Shown here: positions 7,166 through 15,881 of the stretch, piece after piece
Layout of the letters: each line of letters opens with the position of its first letter
Numbering within the stretch: the stretch's first letter is position 1
Position numbers and translations under genes: made by a program
Assembly: GCA_964441505.1 (NCBI GenBank)
Contig: CAYTUV010000017.1
Location: 12,769-76,768 of the forward strand
Length of the DNA stretch: 64,000 nt
Source of the DNA: Fen-1258 sp964441505
GTDB lineage: Bacteria > Bacteroidota > Ignavibacteria > Ignavibacteriales > Melioribacteraceae
Reading direction: 5' to 3'
The notes under the pieces: model-generated
Database searches by the model: none
What the model saw: the letters and a program-made list of their open reading frames with translations, nothing else
What the model was told of the DNA's origin: nothing

Positions 7166-8540
7166 CCTTTATTAAATATGAAAGAATATCTTTACGGTTA
7201 ATCAGAAGATTTTCTTTCGTCGGTTTATTGGTAAATATTCTGAATGTAGGAATTGTATAATCTTTTTCTTTTCCGCTTATAATATTTTCCGGATGAAATT
7301 CGCTAACCGGTTTCCCGTAGAACCGAACATCAGAAACACTCTTATTCTTAAAAATTATTTTTGCCCGTTCGGAACTGGATTTTATTAAACCGTTTGGTTC
7401 CTCTTCTTCATACATGTAATAAATGCTTAGTGCATTGCCTTCAACTTCTGTTTTTTCCAATCCTTCTTTATTGAAAAACAATTTAATTTTTTTACCCGAA
7501 ATCTGGTCATACCTGTTAAGAGAGTCTTTATTAGCCGTAATTATTGACGCATTAAAATTGATATCAATTTTTTCAAGCCTGTTATCTCTCATGATCATTC
7601 TTATTGAATCACCTACGATTTGTGTTTCTTCGTTCCACATTACCGGCGGCAAAGAATCTGATTCCCTCCGAAACGTCTCAATCAGGTTTCCTTTTTTGTA
7701 ATAAAATGTCTGGCTATTAACCGAAGCAAAATTTTTACGGACTATTTTAACCGAATCCGTGGCGATGAGCTTCTTTGTACTGTCATCAAATGATTCCAGG
7801 ACTTTGGCTGAAATCATTAACGTGTCAAGTTCACCTGATGCTGTTGTATCAATGTTTACGAGGAAAGGATTACCGGTAATCTTTGAGTAATTAGTTTTTC
7901 CAAAATCCTCAAGCCTATTCCCGAAGATTGCCAAATGATTAGAAGGATTATAAATCCTGATGTTGTTAAACGCAAAAGTTTCATCAGTTTTGCGGAAGTG
8001 AATCAGGCTGTCGGCAAAGATTGTTGAAGTAGTATCACTGATCATAACATTTCCGACTGCAACAGCTTTATCATCATCGTCAAAAAAATTCAGACGATCT
8101 GCTTTCAGTTTAGAGATTGAATCGTGCAGTTTAACATTTTCATAAAAATTTGAATACTTTTCATCAAAATAGTAATAGCCGTTTTTCGATTCGAGCCAGA
8201 CATGTCCATCATTTAGTGAAACTCCGACATTCGAAAATGCTATCTTTTTATTACCGTAGTAGTAACCCCGCTCGGTTGTAATAGTGATACTATCCTGAGT
8301 TACAACAACTTTTCCAATTAATTCAGCCTCATTTCTGGCAACATACTGGATAGCTCTATTGCATGTAATTCTCACCGCACCCTGAGTTATTACCACATCC
8401 CCTTCAAACTCCTGAATTGTCTCCCCGTTTACCAATTTGCCTGAAAACGTTGAGCCTCTGATCTCAAGCGGCTCACCTGATTGCGAATAAACAACGGATG
8501 CACAAAAAATTAATAGTATGAAAAATCGGTTTGTTTTCAT
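7125..8540 (-). CDS. OstA/LptA-like periplasmic LPS transport protein
   Basis: A 471-residue exported protein with a signal peptide (MKTNRFFILLIFCASVVYS). Residues 25-200 carry repeated beta-strand units typical of the OstA/LptA fold (FEGDVVITQGAVRITCNRA, LIGKVVVTQDSITITTERG, YENVKLHDSISKLKADRL), which form the LPS bridge across the periplasm. It is far longer than E. coli LptA (185 residues) and lacks an LptD barrel, so it matches the longer OstA-like proteins of Bacteroidota. It overlaps lptC by 4 nt and lptB by 41 nt. Confidence 0.85.
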   Translation of the reverse strand: MKTNRFFILLIFCASVVYSQSGEPLEIRGSTFSGKLVNGETIQEFEGDVVITQGAVRITCNRAIQYVARNEAELIGKVVVTQDSITITTERGYYYGNKKIAFSNVGVSLNDGHVWLESKNGYYYFDEKYSNFYENVKLHDSISKLKADRLNFFDDDDKAVAVGNVMISDTTSTIFADSLIHFRKTDETFAFNNIRIYNPSNHLAIFGNRLEDFGKTNYSKITGNPFLVNIDTTASGELDTLMISAKVLESFDDSTKKLIATDSVKIVRKNFASVNSQTFYYKKGNLIETFRRESDSLPPVMWNEETQIVGDSIRMIMRDNRLEKIDINFNASIITANKDSLNRYDQISGKKIKLFFNKEGLEKTEVEGNALSIYYMYEEEEPNGLIKSSSERAKIIFKNKSVSDVRFYGKPVSEFHPENIISGKEKDYTIPTFRIFTNKPTKENLLINRKDILSYLIKDAEYYVGKPDTKK

Positions 8541-9079
8541 TTAGAACTGCCTGTACGATTCTTCGAGTAGGTCACATCAGAAATTTTATAGTTTTCCAAA
8601 TGCTGGTCCGATTCAAGTCCAAATCCTTGAATTATCTCTTTAGGCGAGGTAATGGTAACAAATTTATCAGTAACTATTTTCTGATCACTATTGCGCCACA
8701 TAAGTGAGCTTGTCTTCAGAACAGTACCGCTGTCGTTCTGCGCGACAACACTATCGATTGCGTACATGTCTTTAGTAACGTCATCCACCTTTCCGCGCAG
8801 CGAAGTTAACCATGAAGTATTCTTCTGTTCATTATTATAAAAATTTATTTTCACTCCTTCGAGAAGTGTTGTTCTCTGCAATTCAAACATTTTCAAATGA
8901 GTAGAGTACAGAACAGCTTTTAACCTGCCTTCATCCGTGAACATAATTTTTGAGCTCCAGCTTTCATTCGTAGGTATTTCCCCCTCTACGATCAACTTCT
9001 CAACCTGAGGCTGAATTTTTTCTTCGGAACATGAAATGAGAAATATTATAATGATGAAGGATACAAAATTTCTTTTCAT
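8537..9079 (-). CDS. lptC: LPS export protein LptC (lipoprotein form)
   Basis: A 180-residue protein with a short N-terminal hydrophobic stretch ending in FLISCSEE, a lipobox-like site. The body has LptC-type strands (ESWSSKIMFTDEGRLKAVLY, VDDVTKDMYAIDSVVAQND, IQGFGLESDQHLENYKI). The last motif is the conserved end of LptC, which docks LptA. E. coli LptC is anchored by a helix, so a lipid anchor here is a variation. It overlaps kdsD and the LptA-like gene by 4 nt each, indicating translational coupling. Confidence 0.85.
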   Translation of the reverse strand: MKRNFVSFIIIIFLISCSEEKIQPQVEKLIVEGEIPTNESWSSKIMFTDEGRLKAVLYSTHLKMFELQRTTLLEGVKINFYNNEQKNTSWLTSLRGKVDDVTKDMYAIDSVVAQNDSGTVLKTSSLMWRNSDQKIVTDKFVTITSPKEIIQGFGLESDQHLENYKISDVTYSKNRTGSSK

Positions 9080-10053
9080 CTTGATTGCAGACCAAGCTTT
9101 ACTAAATCGTGAAGATGGATTATACCTTCGGGCTTATTATTTTTATCAGCGACAATAAGAGAAGTGATATTGAATTTTTCCATTTGCTGAATTGCGAATG
9201 ATGCCAGGAATTCTTTGCTGATTGTTTTAGGATTTTTCGTCATCAGTTCAACTGCCGACAAATTTTTAATCTCTAATGTTTTCTCTAAGAGTCTTCTCAA
9301 GTCGCCGTCAGTAATAACTCCAGTAAGTTTCCCGGTTTCGTCAACCACACAGGTTGTTCCAAGTCTTTTGGACGTGATTTCCAAAATCGTATCCTTGATG
9401 GAGGCTTTTTCATTTACGATCGGGATATCTTTACCCTTAATCATTATCTCGGAAATCTTGAGAGAAAGACGTTTGCCCAGACTTCCACCGGGATGCAGCA
9501 GAGCAAAATCCTCTATTGTGAAACCGCGCAGTTCAAGAAGTGCAATAGCCAGAGCATCCCCCATCACCAGCGAAACAGTAGTTGATGCCGTAGGTGCTAG
9601 ATCATGAGGACAGGCTTCTTCTTTAACATTGACGTTCAAGATAATATCACAGTCCTTAGAAATTTTAGAATTAATTTCTCCGAGCATTCCAATAATAGTT
9701 GCGCCGATTCGTTTCAGCATAGGAATAAGCTGATGCAATTCTTCCGTATGTCCGCTTTTAGAGACCAGAATTACAATGTCTTCTTTGCGCACCATTCCGA
9801 GATCACCGTGAAGTGCGTCTGTGGGGTGCATATAAATGGCTGCGGTACCTGTTGAGTTCATTGTAGCAACAATCTTACGCGCGATGATTCCGGATTTACC
9901 CATTCCTGTAAATACAACTCGCCCCTTGGACTCAAAAATCAACTTAACCGTCTGCGCAAAATTTTCATCTATAGTGTCTGCCAGATTAATAACTGCCTCA
10001 CCTTCTATTCTTACTACTTCTCTACCTTTAGCAATAATTTGATCGTCTGTCAC
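9076..10053 (-). CDS. kdsD: D-arabinose 5-phosphate isomerase KdsD/KpsF
   Basis: This 325-residue enzyme converts ribulose 5-phosphate to arabinose 5-phosphate, the first committed step to KDO. The SIS domain (about 35-190) has VVFTGMGKSGIIARKI, HPTDALHGDLGMV and LVSKSGHTEE; two CBS domains fill residues 205-325 (VITDGDLRRLL, IIHLHDLVKLG). Length and domain order match KdsD. It sits between an unknown gene and lptC in the KDO/Lpt operon. Confidence 0.95.
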   Translation of the reverse strand: MTDDQIIAKGREVVRIEGEAVINLADTIDENFAQTVKLIFESKGRVVFTGMGKSGIIARKIVATMNSTGTAAIYMHPTDALHGDLGMVRKEDIVILVSKSGHTEELHQLIPMLKRIGATIIGMLGEINSKISKDCDIILNVNVKEEACPHDLAPTASTTVSLVMGDALAIALLELRGFTIEDFALLHPGGSLGKRLSLKISEIMIKGKDIPIVNEKASIKDTILEITSKRLGTTCVVDETGKLTGVITDGDLRRLLEKTLEIKNLSAVELMTKNPKTISKEFLASFAIQQMEKFNITSLIVADKNNKPEGIIHLHDLVKLGLQSR

Positions 10054-10076
10054 TGAGTCCTCTAATTTTTTGCTGA

Positions 10077-10832
10077 TTAGTTTTTGCCGGAGAAGAAATT
10101 AAAAAATGATTTTTTCTTTTGTTCAACACCCGCGCCAAATTGGTGATAGTCCAATTCAACACGCTGTGCAAATTTGTTGTAAACTAAAAATCCTTCTGCC
10201 AACTGTTTATCGGTGAACTCATCAAGATTGGTGAATAATCTGCCTGGATTAAGCGCCGTTTCAGAATTTTTATTGTTCAGCAAGATCATCATTTCATTGT
10301 AGTAGTTCGTAACAGGAATAAAATGATTTATTCCGCTCTTAGCGTTAAACACCCAGACTTTTTTATGCACAGGCGCTATAACAAGGACAATTTCATTTTT
10401 GAGGATATGAATTTCTCGAACAGTCGATTTGTCAAATGGAGCTTTTTCTCCCGGAATCCAATCGGAGTAAGTCCAAACTTTTGCCTGATGTAAGTCATCG
10501 GGAATCTGATCCGCAGCAGTACCTTTGATATCAACTTCTATCTGTCCATCAAGTTCTTCGTGAATGGTAACATAAACTTTGCCCACATCAAATGTGATAT
10601 TTGCGACGGCTAAGACGGGTGATGAAGAAATTTCAAGATCAATTGTATCACCTTCCTCGCCAAGTATAAAATTACCTTCGCCAAACCGGCCATAACCAAG
10701 TACCAGCAGGTTCTCGATTATATCACGATACTGTTTATAGCCCAGCTTGTTTTCCGGCAATGCGGCAAAAAGCCATCTCTTTTCTCTCGGACTTAGCTGG
10801 CGCGGAAATTTTTCATTAATGTTTTGTTGCAC
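10077..10832 (-). CDS. Unrecognised cytoplasmic protein inside the KDO/Lpt operon
   Basis: I do not recognise this 251-residue protein. It has no signal peptide or membrane segment. The N-terminal part is charged (LSPREKRWLFAALPENKLGY), the middle is beta-rich with alternating hydrophobics (VANITFDVGKVYVTIHEELD, IVLVIAPVHKKVWVFNAKSG), and the C-terminus is Lys/Phe-rich (KKKSFFNFFSGKN). It overlaps the kdsC-like gene by 17 nt and precedes kdsD by 23 nt, so it is co-expressed with KDO synthesis. The position suggests a role in KDO or LPS metabolism, but no motif supports a specific activity. Confidence 0.75.
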   Translation of the reverse strand: MQQNINEKFPRQLSPREKRWLFAALPENKLGYKQYRDIIENLLVLGYGRFGEGNFILGEEGDTIDLEISSSPVLAVANITFDVGKVYVTIHEELDGQIEVDIKGTAADQIPDDLHQAKVWTYSDWIPGEKAPFDKSTVREIHILKNEIVLVIAPVHKKVWVFNAKSGINHFIPVTNYYNEMMILLNNKNSETALNPGRLFTNLDEFTDKQLAEGFLVYNKFAQRVELDYHQFGAGVEQKKKSFFNFFSGKN

Positions 10833-11313
10833 GGCTTACTGGCTCCTTAAATTTTTTTATATAATTGAATATTTCATTCAACATCGACTCGCAATTGTCT
10901 CCGGAGGCAATAAAAGATACAGCACGTTTAACTTCTCTTCTTGCACTCTTCGGTGCACAGGATAAACCGCATTTTTGAAGAAGAGGAAGATCCAACAAAT
11001 CATCTCCCATATAAAATACATTTCGGTAATCGATTGAATGAGAGTATAAATAAGCATCCGTCATATTTACCTTAGCAAGCGAACCGGCAAGTACAATGCA
11101 ATTATCAATCGTCTTCAACTTTATTATTAAGTCATCTTCAGACCTGGCGGTAACTATTCCAAATTTTACACCAAGCTGATTAAAACTGTTATTCGTCTTC
11201 GAAATGGAATCAAAACATTTTTCAAGGGACATATTACCATTCAGCAAAACGCCTTCAAGATCAAAAAGGAATAGTTTGATCTCACGCATCTTAAATAGCA
11301 CTTCACTTTTCAT
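10816..11313 (-). CDS. KdsC-like HAD phosphatase with altered motif I
   Basis: A 165-residue HAD-superfamily protein with the C0 (cap-less) size of KdsC, which removes phosphate from KDO 8-phosphate. Motif I reads FDLEGVL (Asp18, Glu20), where KdsC has DxD: the second Asp, the general acid/base, is Glu. Motif II is VTARS, a Lys follows in LAGSLAKVN, and motif IV is GDDLLDLPLL. Flanking kdsA and kdsD make a KDO role likely. It overlaps kdsA by 11 nt; a second Met (start 11289) would remove the overlap. The Glu change makes activity uncertain. Confidence 0.8.
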   Translation of the reverse strand: MKSEVLFKMREIKLFLFDLEGVLLNGNMSLEKCFDSISKTNNSFNQLGVKFGIVTARSEDDLIIKLKTIDNCIVLAGSLAKVNMTDAYLYSHSIDYRNVFYMGDDLLDLPLLQKCGLSCAPKSARREVKRAVSFIASGDNCESMLNEIFNYIKKFKEPVSRATKH

Positions 11314-12118
11314 TCTTAACTATATCGTCTATTTGTTTGATCATCACTAATAGTTTTTTTAATGAACCAAGCGGCAGTTGACTGCTTGCATCGCTTAAAG
11401 CTTTAGAAGGATCCGGATGTACTTCCAAAAATAATCCGTCAATTCCTACTGCCACGGCAGCTCGCGCCAACGTTGGTATAAACCGTGCTTCACCACCCGA
11501 TACATCGCTGTTGCTTGGTAACTGCACAGCATGCGTTGCATCCATAATGACCGGGTAACCAAGTTCTTTCATTATTTCGAGAGCACGCATATCAACAACC
11601 AGATTGTGATACCCGAACGTTGTGCCGCGCTCAGTTAAGAGAATTTTTTTATTCTTGACCGATTCAATCTTTTGTATCACGTGCTTCATATCCTGAGGAG
11701 CGAGGAATTGACCCTTCTTTACATTAATTACTTTTCCGGTTCTTGCGGCAGCAATCAATAGATCGGTTTGTCTGCAAAGGAAAGCGGGGATTTGTAAGAT
11801 ATCCGCTACATGGGCAACGCTTGTAATTTCATTTTCATTATGAATATCTGTAAGGATTGGAACCGAAAGCTCTTTTTTAACTTTTTGTAGAATCTTAAGA
11901 GCTTTTTCAAAATGGATTCCGCTGAATGAATTAATATTTGTACGGTTTGCCTTTTTGTAACTCGATTTGAAGATGAATGGAATATTTAATTCAGATGTAA
12001 TTTTTTTTATCTCTTCTGCAGTGTGCATTGTGATCTTTTCATTTTCAATAACGCACGGACCGGCAATTAAAACCAAAGGCGAATTTCCGCCAATAACAAT
12101 TTTGTTCACTTTCACCAT
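11303..12118 (-). CDS. kdsA: 3-deoxy-8-phosphooctulonate synthase KdsA
   Basis: A 271-residue enzyme that condenses arabinose 5-phosphate with phosphoenolpyruvate to give KDO 8-phosphate. Family motifs are clear: LIAGPCVIE, FKSSYKKANRTNINSFSG, VPILTDIH, DILQIPAFLCRQTDLL, ERGTTFGYHNLVVDMR, VIMDATHAVQLP and LFLEVHPDP. The segment VNVKKGQFLAP (KdsA form) separates it from DAHP synthases. It lies between ruvB and the kdsC-like gene on the same strand. Confidence 0.96.
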   Translation of the reverse strand: MVKVNKIVIGGNSPLVLIAGPCVIENEKITMHTAEEIKKITSELNIPFIFKSSYKKANRTNINSFSGIHFEKALKILQKVKKELSVPILTDIHNENEITSVAHVADILQIPAFLCRQTDLLIAAARTGKVINVKKGQFLAPQDMKHVIQKIESVKNKKILLTERGTTFGYHNLVVDMRALEIMKELGYPVIMDATHAVQLPSNSDVSGGEARFIPTLARAAVAVGIDGLFLEVHPDPSKALSDASSQLPLGSLKKLLVMIKQIDDIVKNEK

Positions 12119-12132
12119 TATAGCACCAGTTT

Positions 12133-13164
12133 TTATTCAAAAAGATTTTCTTGCGCTTTAATTACGCCGCGTTTTTTATTGAACCGAATATATGCAAGAT
12201 CGGTTGCTTCTCTTCCGCGCGGAGTTCGTTGTATAAATCCCTGCTGAATTAAGAACGGCTCGTAAACTTCTTCGATGGTGCCGGGGTCCTCATTAACAGC
12301 AACAGAAACAGTGTTCAATCCTACGGGTCCACCGTTAAATTTTTCAATTATTGTGAGAATTATCTCCTTATCCATCTCATCAAGTCCGTATTCATCAACT
12401 TCAAGAGAATCTAAAGCTTTTTTTGCAATCTCAATATCAATAACTTTTTTCATTCCGTAATCTGCAAAATCACGTGTACGGCGTAATAACCGGTTGGCAA
12501 TTCTGGGTGTTCCCCGTGAACGTTTTGCCAATTCATGAGCAGCGTCTTCATCAATTTTTATCTTAAGCAGTTCCGCCGATCTGTGAACTATTCTCTGAAT
12601 CAGGTCACTTTCATAATAATCAAGTCGCGATTTAATTCCAAACCGGTCGCGCAACGGTGCGGTTAATAATCCTGCACGGGTTGTTGCACCAATTAAAGTA
12701 TAGTGAGGAAGTTTTATCTGGACTGTTCTGGCGTTTGGACCGCTGTCTATCATGATATCCAATTTATAATCTTCCATTGCCGAGTAGAGGTATTCCTCAA
12801 CAACAGGACTCAATCGGTGGATCTCATCTATGAACAGAACAGATTTTTCTTCAAGATTTGTGAGGATGCCGGCCAGATCTCCCGGCTTTTCAAGTACTGG
12901 TCCGGATGAAACTTTTATTTTAACACCAAGTTCATTTGCTATGATGTGTGCCAGTGTTGTTTTTCCAAGCCCGGGAGGACCGGTTAGAAGAACATGATCA
13001 AGACCTTCGTTTCTAATTTTTGCGGCGCCAATAAAAACTTTGAGGTTGTCTGTAATTTTGGATTGACCAGTGAATTCATCAAACTTTTGAGGACGGAGAG
13101 AATGCTCTACTTTTTTTTCATCATCGTTGATAACAGGATTTAGATTCTCCGATTTTCGCTTCAT
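12133..13164 (-). CDS. ruvB: Holliday junction branch-migration ATPase RuvB
   Basis: A 343-residue AAA+ motor that drives branch migration with RuvA. It shows SLRPQKFDEFTGQ, Walker A GPPGLGKTTLAHI, Walker B LFIDEIHRL, sensor 1 GATTRAGLL, the arginine finger region TAPLRDRFGI and the C-terminal winged helix with EPFLIQQGFIQRTPRGR. Length is normal. It sits between the DUF1624 gene and kdsA; ruvA and ruvC are not in the window. Confidence 0.97.
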   Translation of the reverse strand: MKRKSENLNPVINDDEKKVEHSLRPQKFDEFTGQSKITDNLKVFIGAAKIRNEGLDHVLLTGPPGLGKTTLAHIIANELGVKIKVSSGPVLEKPGDLAGILTNLEEKSVLFIDEIHRLSPVVEEYLYSAMEDYKLDIMIDSGPNARTVQIKLPHYTLIGATTRAGLLTAPLRDRFGIKSRLDYYESDLIQRIVHRSAELLKIKIDEDAAHELAKRSRGTPRIANRLLRRTRDFADYGMKKVIDIEIAKKALDSLEVDEYGLDEMDKEIILTIIEKFNGGPVGLNTVSVAVNEDPGTIEEVYEPFLIQQGFIQRTPRGREATDLAYIRFNKKRGVIKAQENLFE

Positions 13165-13181
13165 TCATTTCTCCGTCTAGA

Positions 13182-14285
13182 TTAAATTTCGACCGCAGCT
13201 AATTTTTTACGGCGATTACTTTTTACACGATTAACAAAAAACACCATTCCAAACATAAGAACAATAAGGAGAATCGCAGCAAGAATAGAGAGCGGGATGT
13301 TCAAGGTTTTTGGATAGAACATTGCAAAACCGGGAATCCAAATGCTGCCATATAGGATAATTACATGAACAACATAAATGAGTAGGGTACTTTTTCCTAC
13401 TTGCCAAACAATAACCGGTATTGTTTTTAGTCTTAAGGCAATATAAGACATAATACTATTCAACATTAGAATCATTCCGAGTCGGTAGAAAATAAGAGCT
13501 GAGTTGTCGGTCCAGAATGTTTTCTGTCCGTAGAAATAATCTTCGATTTTATGAAAGAGGAAGCAGACGACGAAGGAGATCAAGCTAATTCCAAATAATT
13601 TTAGACTGAAACTCTTCGAGGTAAACGAGAGTGGATTTCTTGCAAGATAGACGCCTAATATTCCTCCGCTGATGACATAACCTGACCATGGGAAGAGTGG
13701 AAAGTATGAACCGGTACCATGATACAAATAGGCAGCAAAAGGAATTGGCAAATAATTAGCCCAATTAATTTTTTCTATTATAAGGAACAAAATAAAAAAA
13801 AATGCCGCGCCTGATGATAACACTAAATAATCACTCAACTTTAATTTCTCGGCAATGTAAGAAAGAAAAAGGATGAACAGTAAACCAAATCCGATCAATT
13901 GCAATGCATCAACAGTAAAGAATGTCATCCATTGATAATGGGTAACTTCGCTGAAATCAATTATGCGTCCCGTTGGATACCGCAGTATGTAGCCAATAAG
14001 AACAAGAATCAGGAAACGGTAAAACCCTTTAATTACACGTGGATTTTGAGAAAATGGTTGATGATTCAATCTCAATAGATATGTGAATACAACACCTGAG
14101 GTAAACATAAAAATGGGTGCTGTAAATCCTCGAATTGTAAACCAAATATTAAAAATGGGAGAATCGAACGATCTATATTGGTCCCCCAGAAAAGCATCTA
14201 TTGTATGTCCTTGCACCATCATTAACACCGCGAAGGCGCGCATTAAGTCTAAGAAGATGATCCGGCTTTTAGATTTTTTTACCAT
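13182..14285 (-). CDS. DUF1624 / heparan-N-acetyltransferase-like membrane protein
   Basis: A 367-residue polytopic membrane protein with about ten hydrophobic segments. The N-terminus reads FLDLMRAFAVLMMVQGHTID, which carries the Arg and His of the acyltransferase-like family that includes DUF1624 and the HGSNAT catalytic domain. A GFTAPIFMFTSGVVF segment and a C-terminal Arg/Lys-rich tail also fit. Members are thought to transfer acyl groups across or at the membrane. Its place in a KDO/Lpt operon hints at decoration of an envelope glycan; this is inference. Confidence 0.75.
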   Translation of the reverse strand: MVKKSKSRIIFLDLMRAFAVLMMVQGHTIDAFLGDQYRSFDSPIFNIWFTIRGFTAPIFMFTSGVVFTYLLRLNHQPFSQNPRVIKGFYRFLILVLIGYILRYPTGRIIDFSEVTHYQWMTFFTVDALQLIGFGLLFILFLSYIAEKLKLSDYLVLSSGAAFFFILFLIIEKINWANYLPIPFAAYLYHGTGSYFPLFPWSGYVISGGILGVYLARNPLSFTSKSFSLKLFGISLISFVVCFLFHKIEDYFYGQKTFWTDNSALIFYRLGMILMLNSIMSYIALRLKTIPVIVWQVGKSTLLIYVVHVIILYGSIWIPGFAMFYPKTLNIPLSILAAILLIVLMFGMVFFVNRVKSNRRKKLAAVEI

Positions 14286-14295
14286 GTAATTCTTT

Positions 14296-14703
14296 CTAAT
14301 TACGAGGATGTTCCTCGACCCAATCTCGTAAAAATTTGATTATATCCTGTGTTGATGTACCTGGGGTGAAGAGTTCGCCAACACCCAGTTCTTTTAATTT
14401 TTTCAAATCTTCATCGGGAATAATACCTCCGCCAAAGAGAAGGATATCATCTACATCTTTCTCTTTCATCAAATTCAGAATTCTTGGAAAGAGAGTCATG
14501 TGAGCGCCGGAGAGGATACTGATACCGATTGCATTAACATCTTCCTGAATTGCCGCTTCAACAATCATCTCAGGTGTCTGTCTAAGTCCGGTGTAAATAA
14601 CTTCCATCCCGGCATCCCTGAGTGCAGCAGCAACCACCTTTGCACCTCTATCATGTCCGTCTAAACCAGCTTTAGCTACCAAAACTCTTATCTTACGTTC
14701 CAT
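14296..14703 (-). CDS. Cobalamin-binding subunit of methylmalonyl-CoA mutase type
   Basis: A 135-residue stand-alone B12-binding domain. The hallmark DGHDRG (DxHxxG) supplies the lower axial His to cobalamin; SILSGAHM and LLFGGGIIPDEDL match the SxL and GG motifs of the C-terminal half of methylmalonyl-CoA mutases. The catalytic large subunit is not nearby, so it must be encoded elsewhere. Separate subunits occur in archaea and several bacteria. It follows kdsB by 85 nt, in an unrelated operon by function. Confidence 0.9.
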   Translation of the reverse strand: MERKIRVLVAKAGLDGHDRGAKVVAAALRDAGMEVIYTGLRQTPEMIVEAAIQEDVNAIGISILSGAHMTLFPRILNLMKEKDVDDILLFGGGIIPDEDLKKLKELGVGELFTPGTSTQDIIKFLRDWVEEHPRN

Positions 14704-14788
14704 CTATTATCTCCTTAGAATTTCCAGAGAGAAATTAATTCTCTGTTCAAAAATAACATGGATTAAGTGAAAAGACAATTTAACAGCA

Positions 14789-15565
14789 TTACTTCTTCGT
14801 GTTCTTGTCAAGAGGCTTATAATGTTTCTCGTAAAAACGTCTTGCAAAATCCAAATCTTTGGGAGTATCTACCGAAAAACTGTCATATTCGGTTATAACA
14901 ATTTTCATTTTGTAGCCGTGTTCAAGATATCGCAATTGTTCAAGCTTTTCGATCTGCTCAAGATCAGTAGGTCTTAATGTTGTGAACTTCTGAAGAATAT
15001 CTTTACGATACACATATAAGCCGATATGTTTATAAATCTCTGCGACCTGAATACGGGCAAGATTTGTTTTTGCCTCCCGCACAAACGGAATGGGGGATCT
15101 TGAGAAGTACATTGCAAAATTTTTATAGTCGAAGACCACTTTGACCACAGATGGAGACTTCATCTCCTCAACATTTGTAATTCTCCGGGCTAACGTTGAG
15201 AGATTTACTTTTTTATCGAATAAAAGCGGTTCGATCGCCTCATCAATCATCTTGCCTTTAATGAATGGTTCATCACCCTGGATATTTACAATAATTGTAG
15301 CGTCAGGCATCTTTTCAGCAACCAGAGCAATTCTGTCGGATCCGCTCTCACAATTTTTTGGCGTCATATAAGCTTCGGCACCAAAATTTTTAACCACCTG
15401 AAAAACTTTTTCATCATCAACAGCAATGACAATTTTATCCAACAGTTTAGATTTTCTGGCGCTGTTGTATGTATGTTGAATCATCGGTTTGCCGCAAATA
15501 TCAGCCAGCGGTTTTCCCATAAGACGGGTTGATGCAAATCGAGCGGGTATAATTCCAATTATCAT
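14789..15565 (-). CDS. kdsB: CMP-KDO synthetase KdsB
   Basis: A 258-residue cytidylyltransferase that activates KDO as CMP-KDO for transfer to lipid A. It has the N-terminal IIPARFASTRLMGKPLADI motif, VNIQGDEPFI, MYFSRSPIPFVR, HIGLYVYRKDIL and LEQIEKLEQLRYLE, all diagnostic for KdsB. Length is normal with a short basic tail. It follows gatC by 8 nt, completing the KDO route with kdsD, kdsA and kdsC downstream. Confidence 0.96.
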   Translation of the reverse strand: MIIGIIPARFASTRLMGKPLADICGKPMIQHTYNSARKSKLLDKIVIAVDDEKVFQVVKNFGAEAYMTPKNCESGSDRIALVAEKMPDATIIVNIQGDEPFIKGKMIDEAIEPLLFDKKVNLSTLARRITNVEEMKSPSVVKVVFDYKNFAMYFSRSPIPFVREAKTNLARIQVAEIYKHIGLYVYRKDILQKFTTLRPTDLEQIEKLEQLRYLEHGYKMKIVITEYDSFSVDTPKDLDFARRFYEKHYKPLDKNTKK

Positions 15566-15573
15566 CAGATGTG

Positions 15574-15867
15574 TTATTCTTGATTAATTACTTTTGGCAC
15601 TTTAAAATATTCTTCCGTTGCATCGGGAGCGTTTTTTAATGCACTCTCTGATTGTACTGACGATTTCAATTCATCATTCCGAAATACATTTACATTTTCA
15701 ATTGGATGATTAAGCGGCTCAACATTCGTTGTGTCAAGCTCGTTTAGTTTTTCGACATAATTTAAAATTTCATTTAGTTGATGAGTAAAATTTTCAAGTT
15801 CCTCATCTTTAAATCGCAGCCTCGCTAATTGTGCTATGTATTCAACATCTTTACGTGTAACAGACAT
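15574..15867 (-). CDS. gatC: Aspartyl/glutamyl-tRNA amidotransferase subunit C
   Basis: A 97-residue GatC, the small subunit that stabilises the GatCAB enzyme for Gln-tRNA(Gln) or Asn-tRNA(Asn). It has the typical start (VTRKDVEYIAQLARL), LNEILNYVEKLNELDTTNVE and LNHPIENVNVFRNDE. Length is standard. gatB lies far away at 50.7 kb on the other strand and gatA is not in the window. The gene heads the KDO/Lpt run, 8 nt before kdsB. Confidence 0.95.
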   Translation of the reverse strand: MSVTRKDVEYIAQLARLRFKDEELENFTHQLNEILNYVEKLNELDTTNVEPLNHPIENVNVFRNDELKSSVQSESALKNAPDATEEYFKVPKVINQE

Positions 15868-15881
15868 GTGTAACTCTTAAT

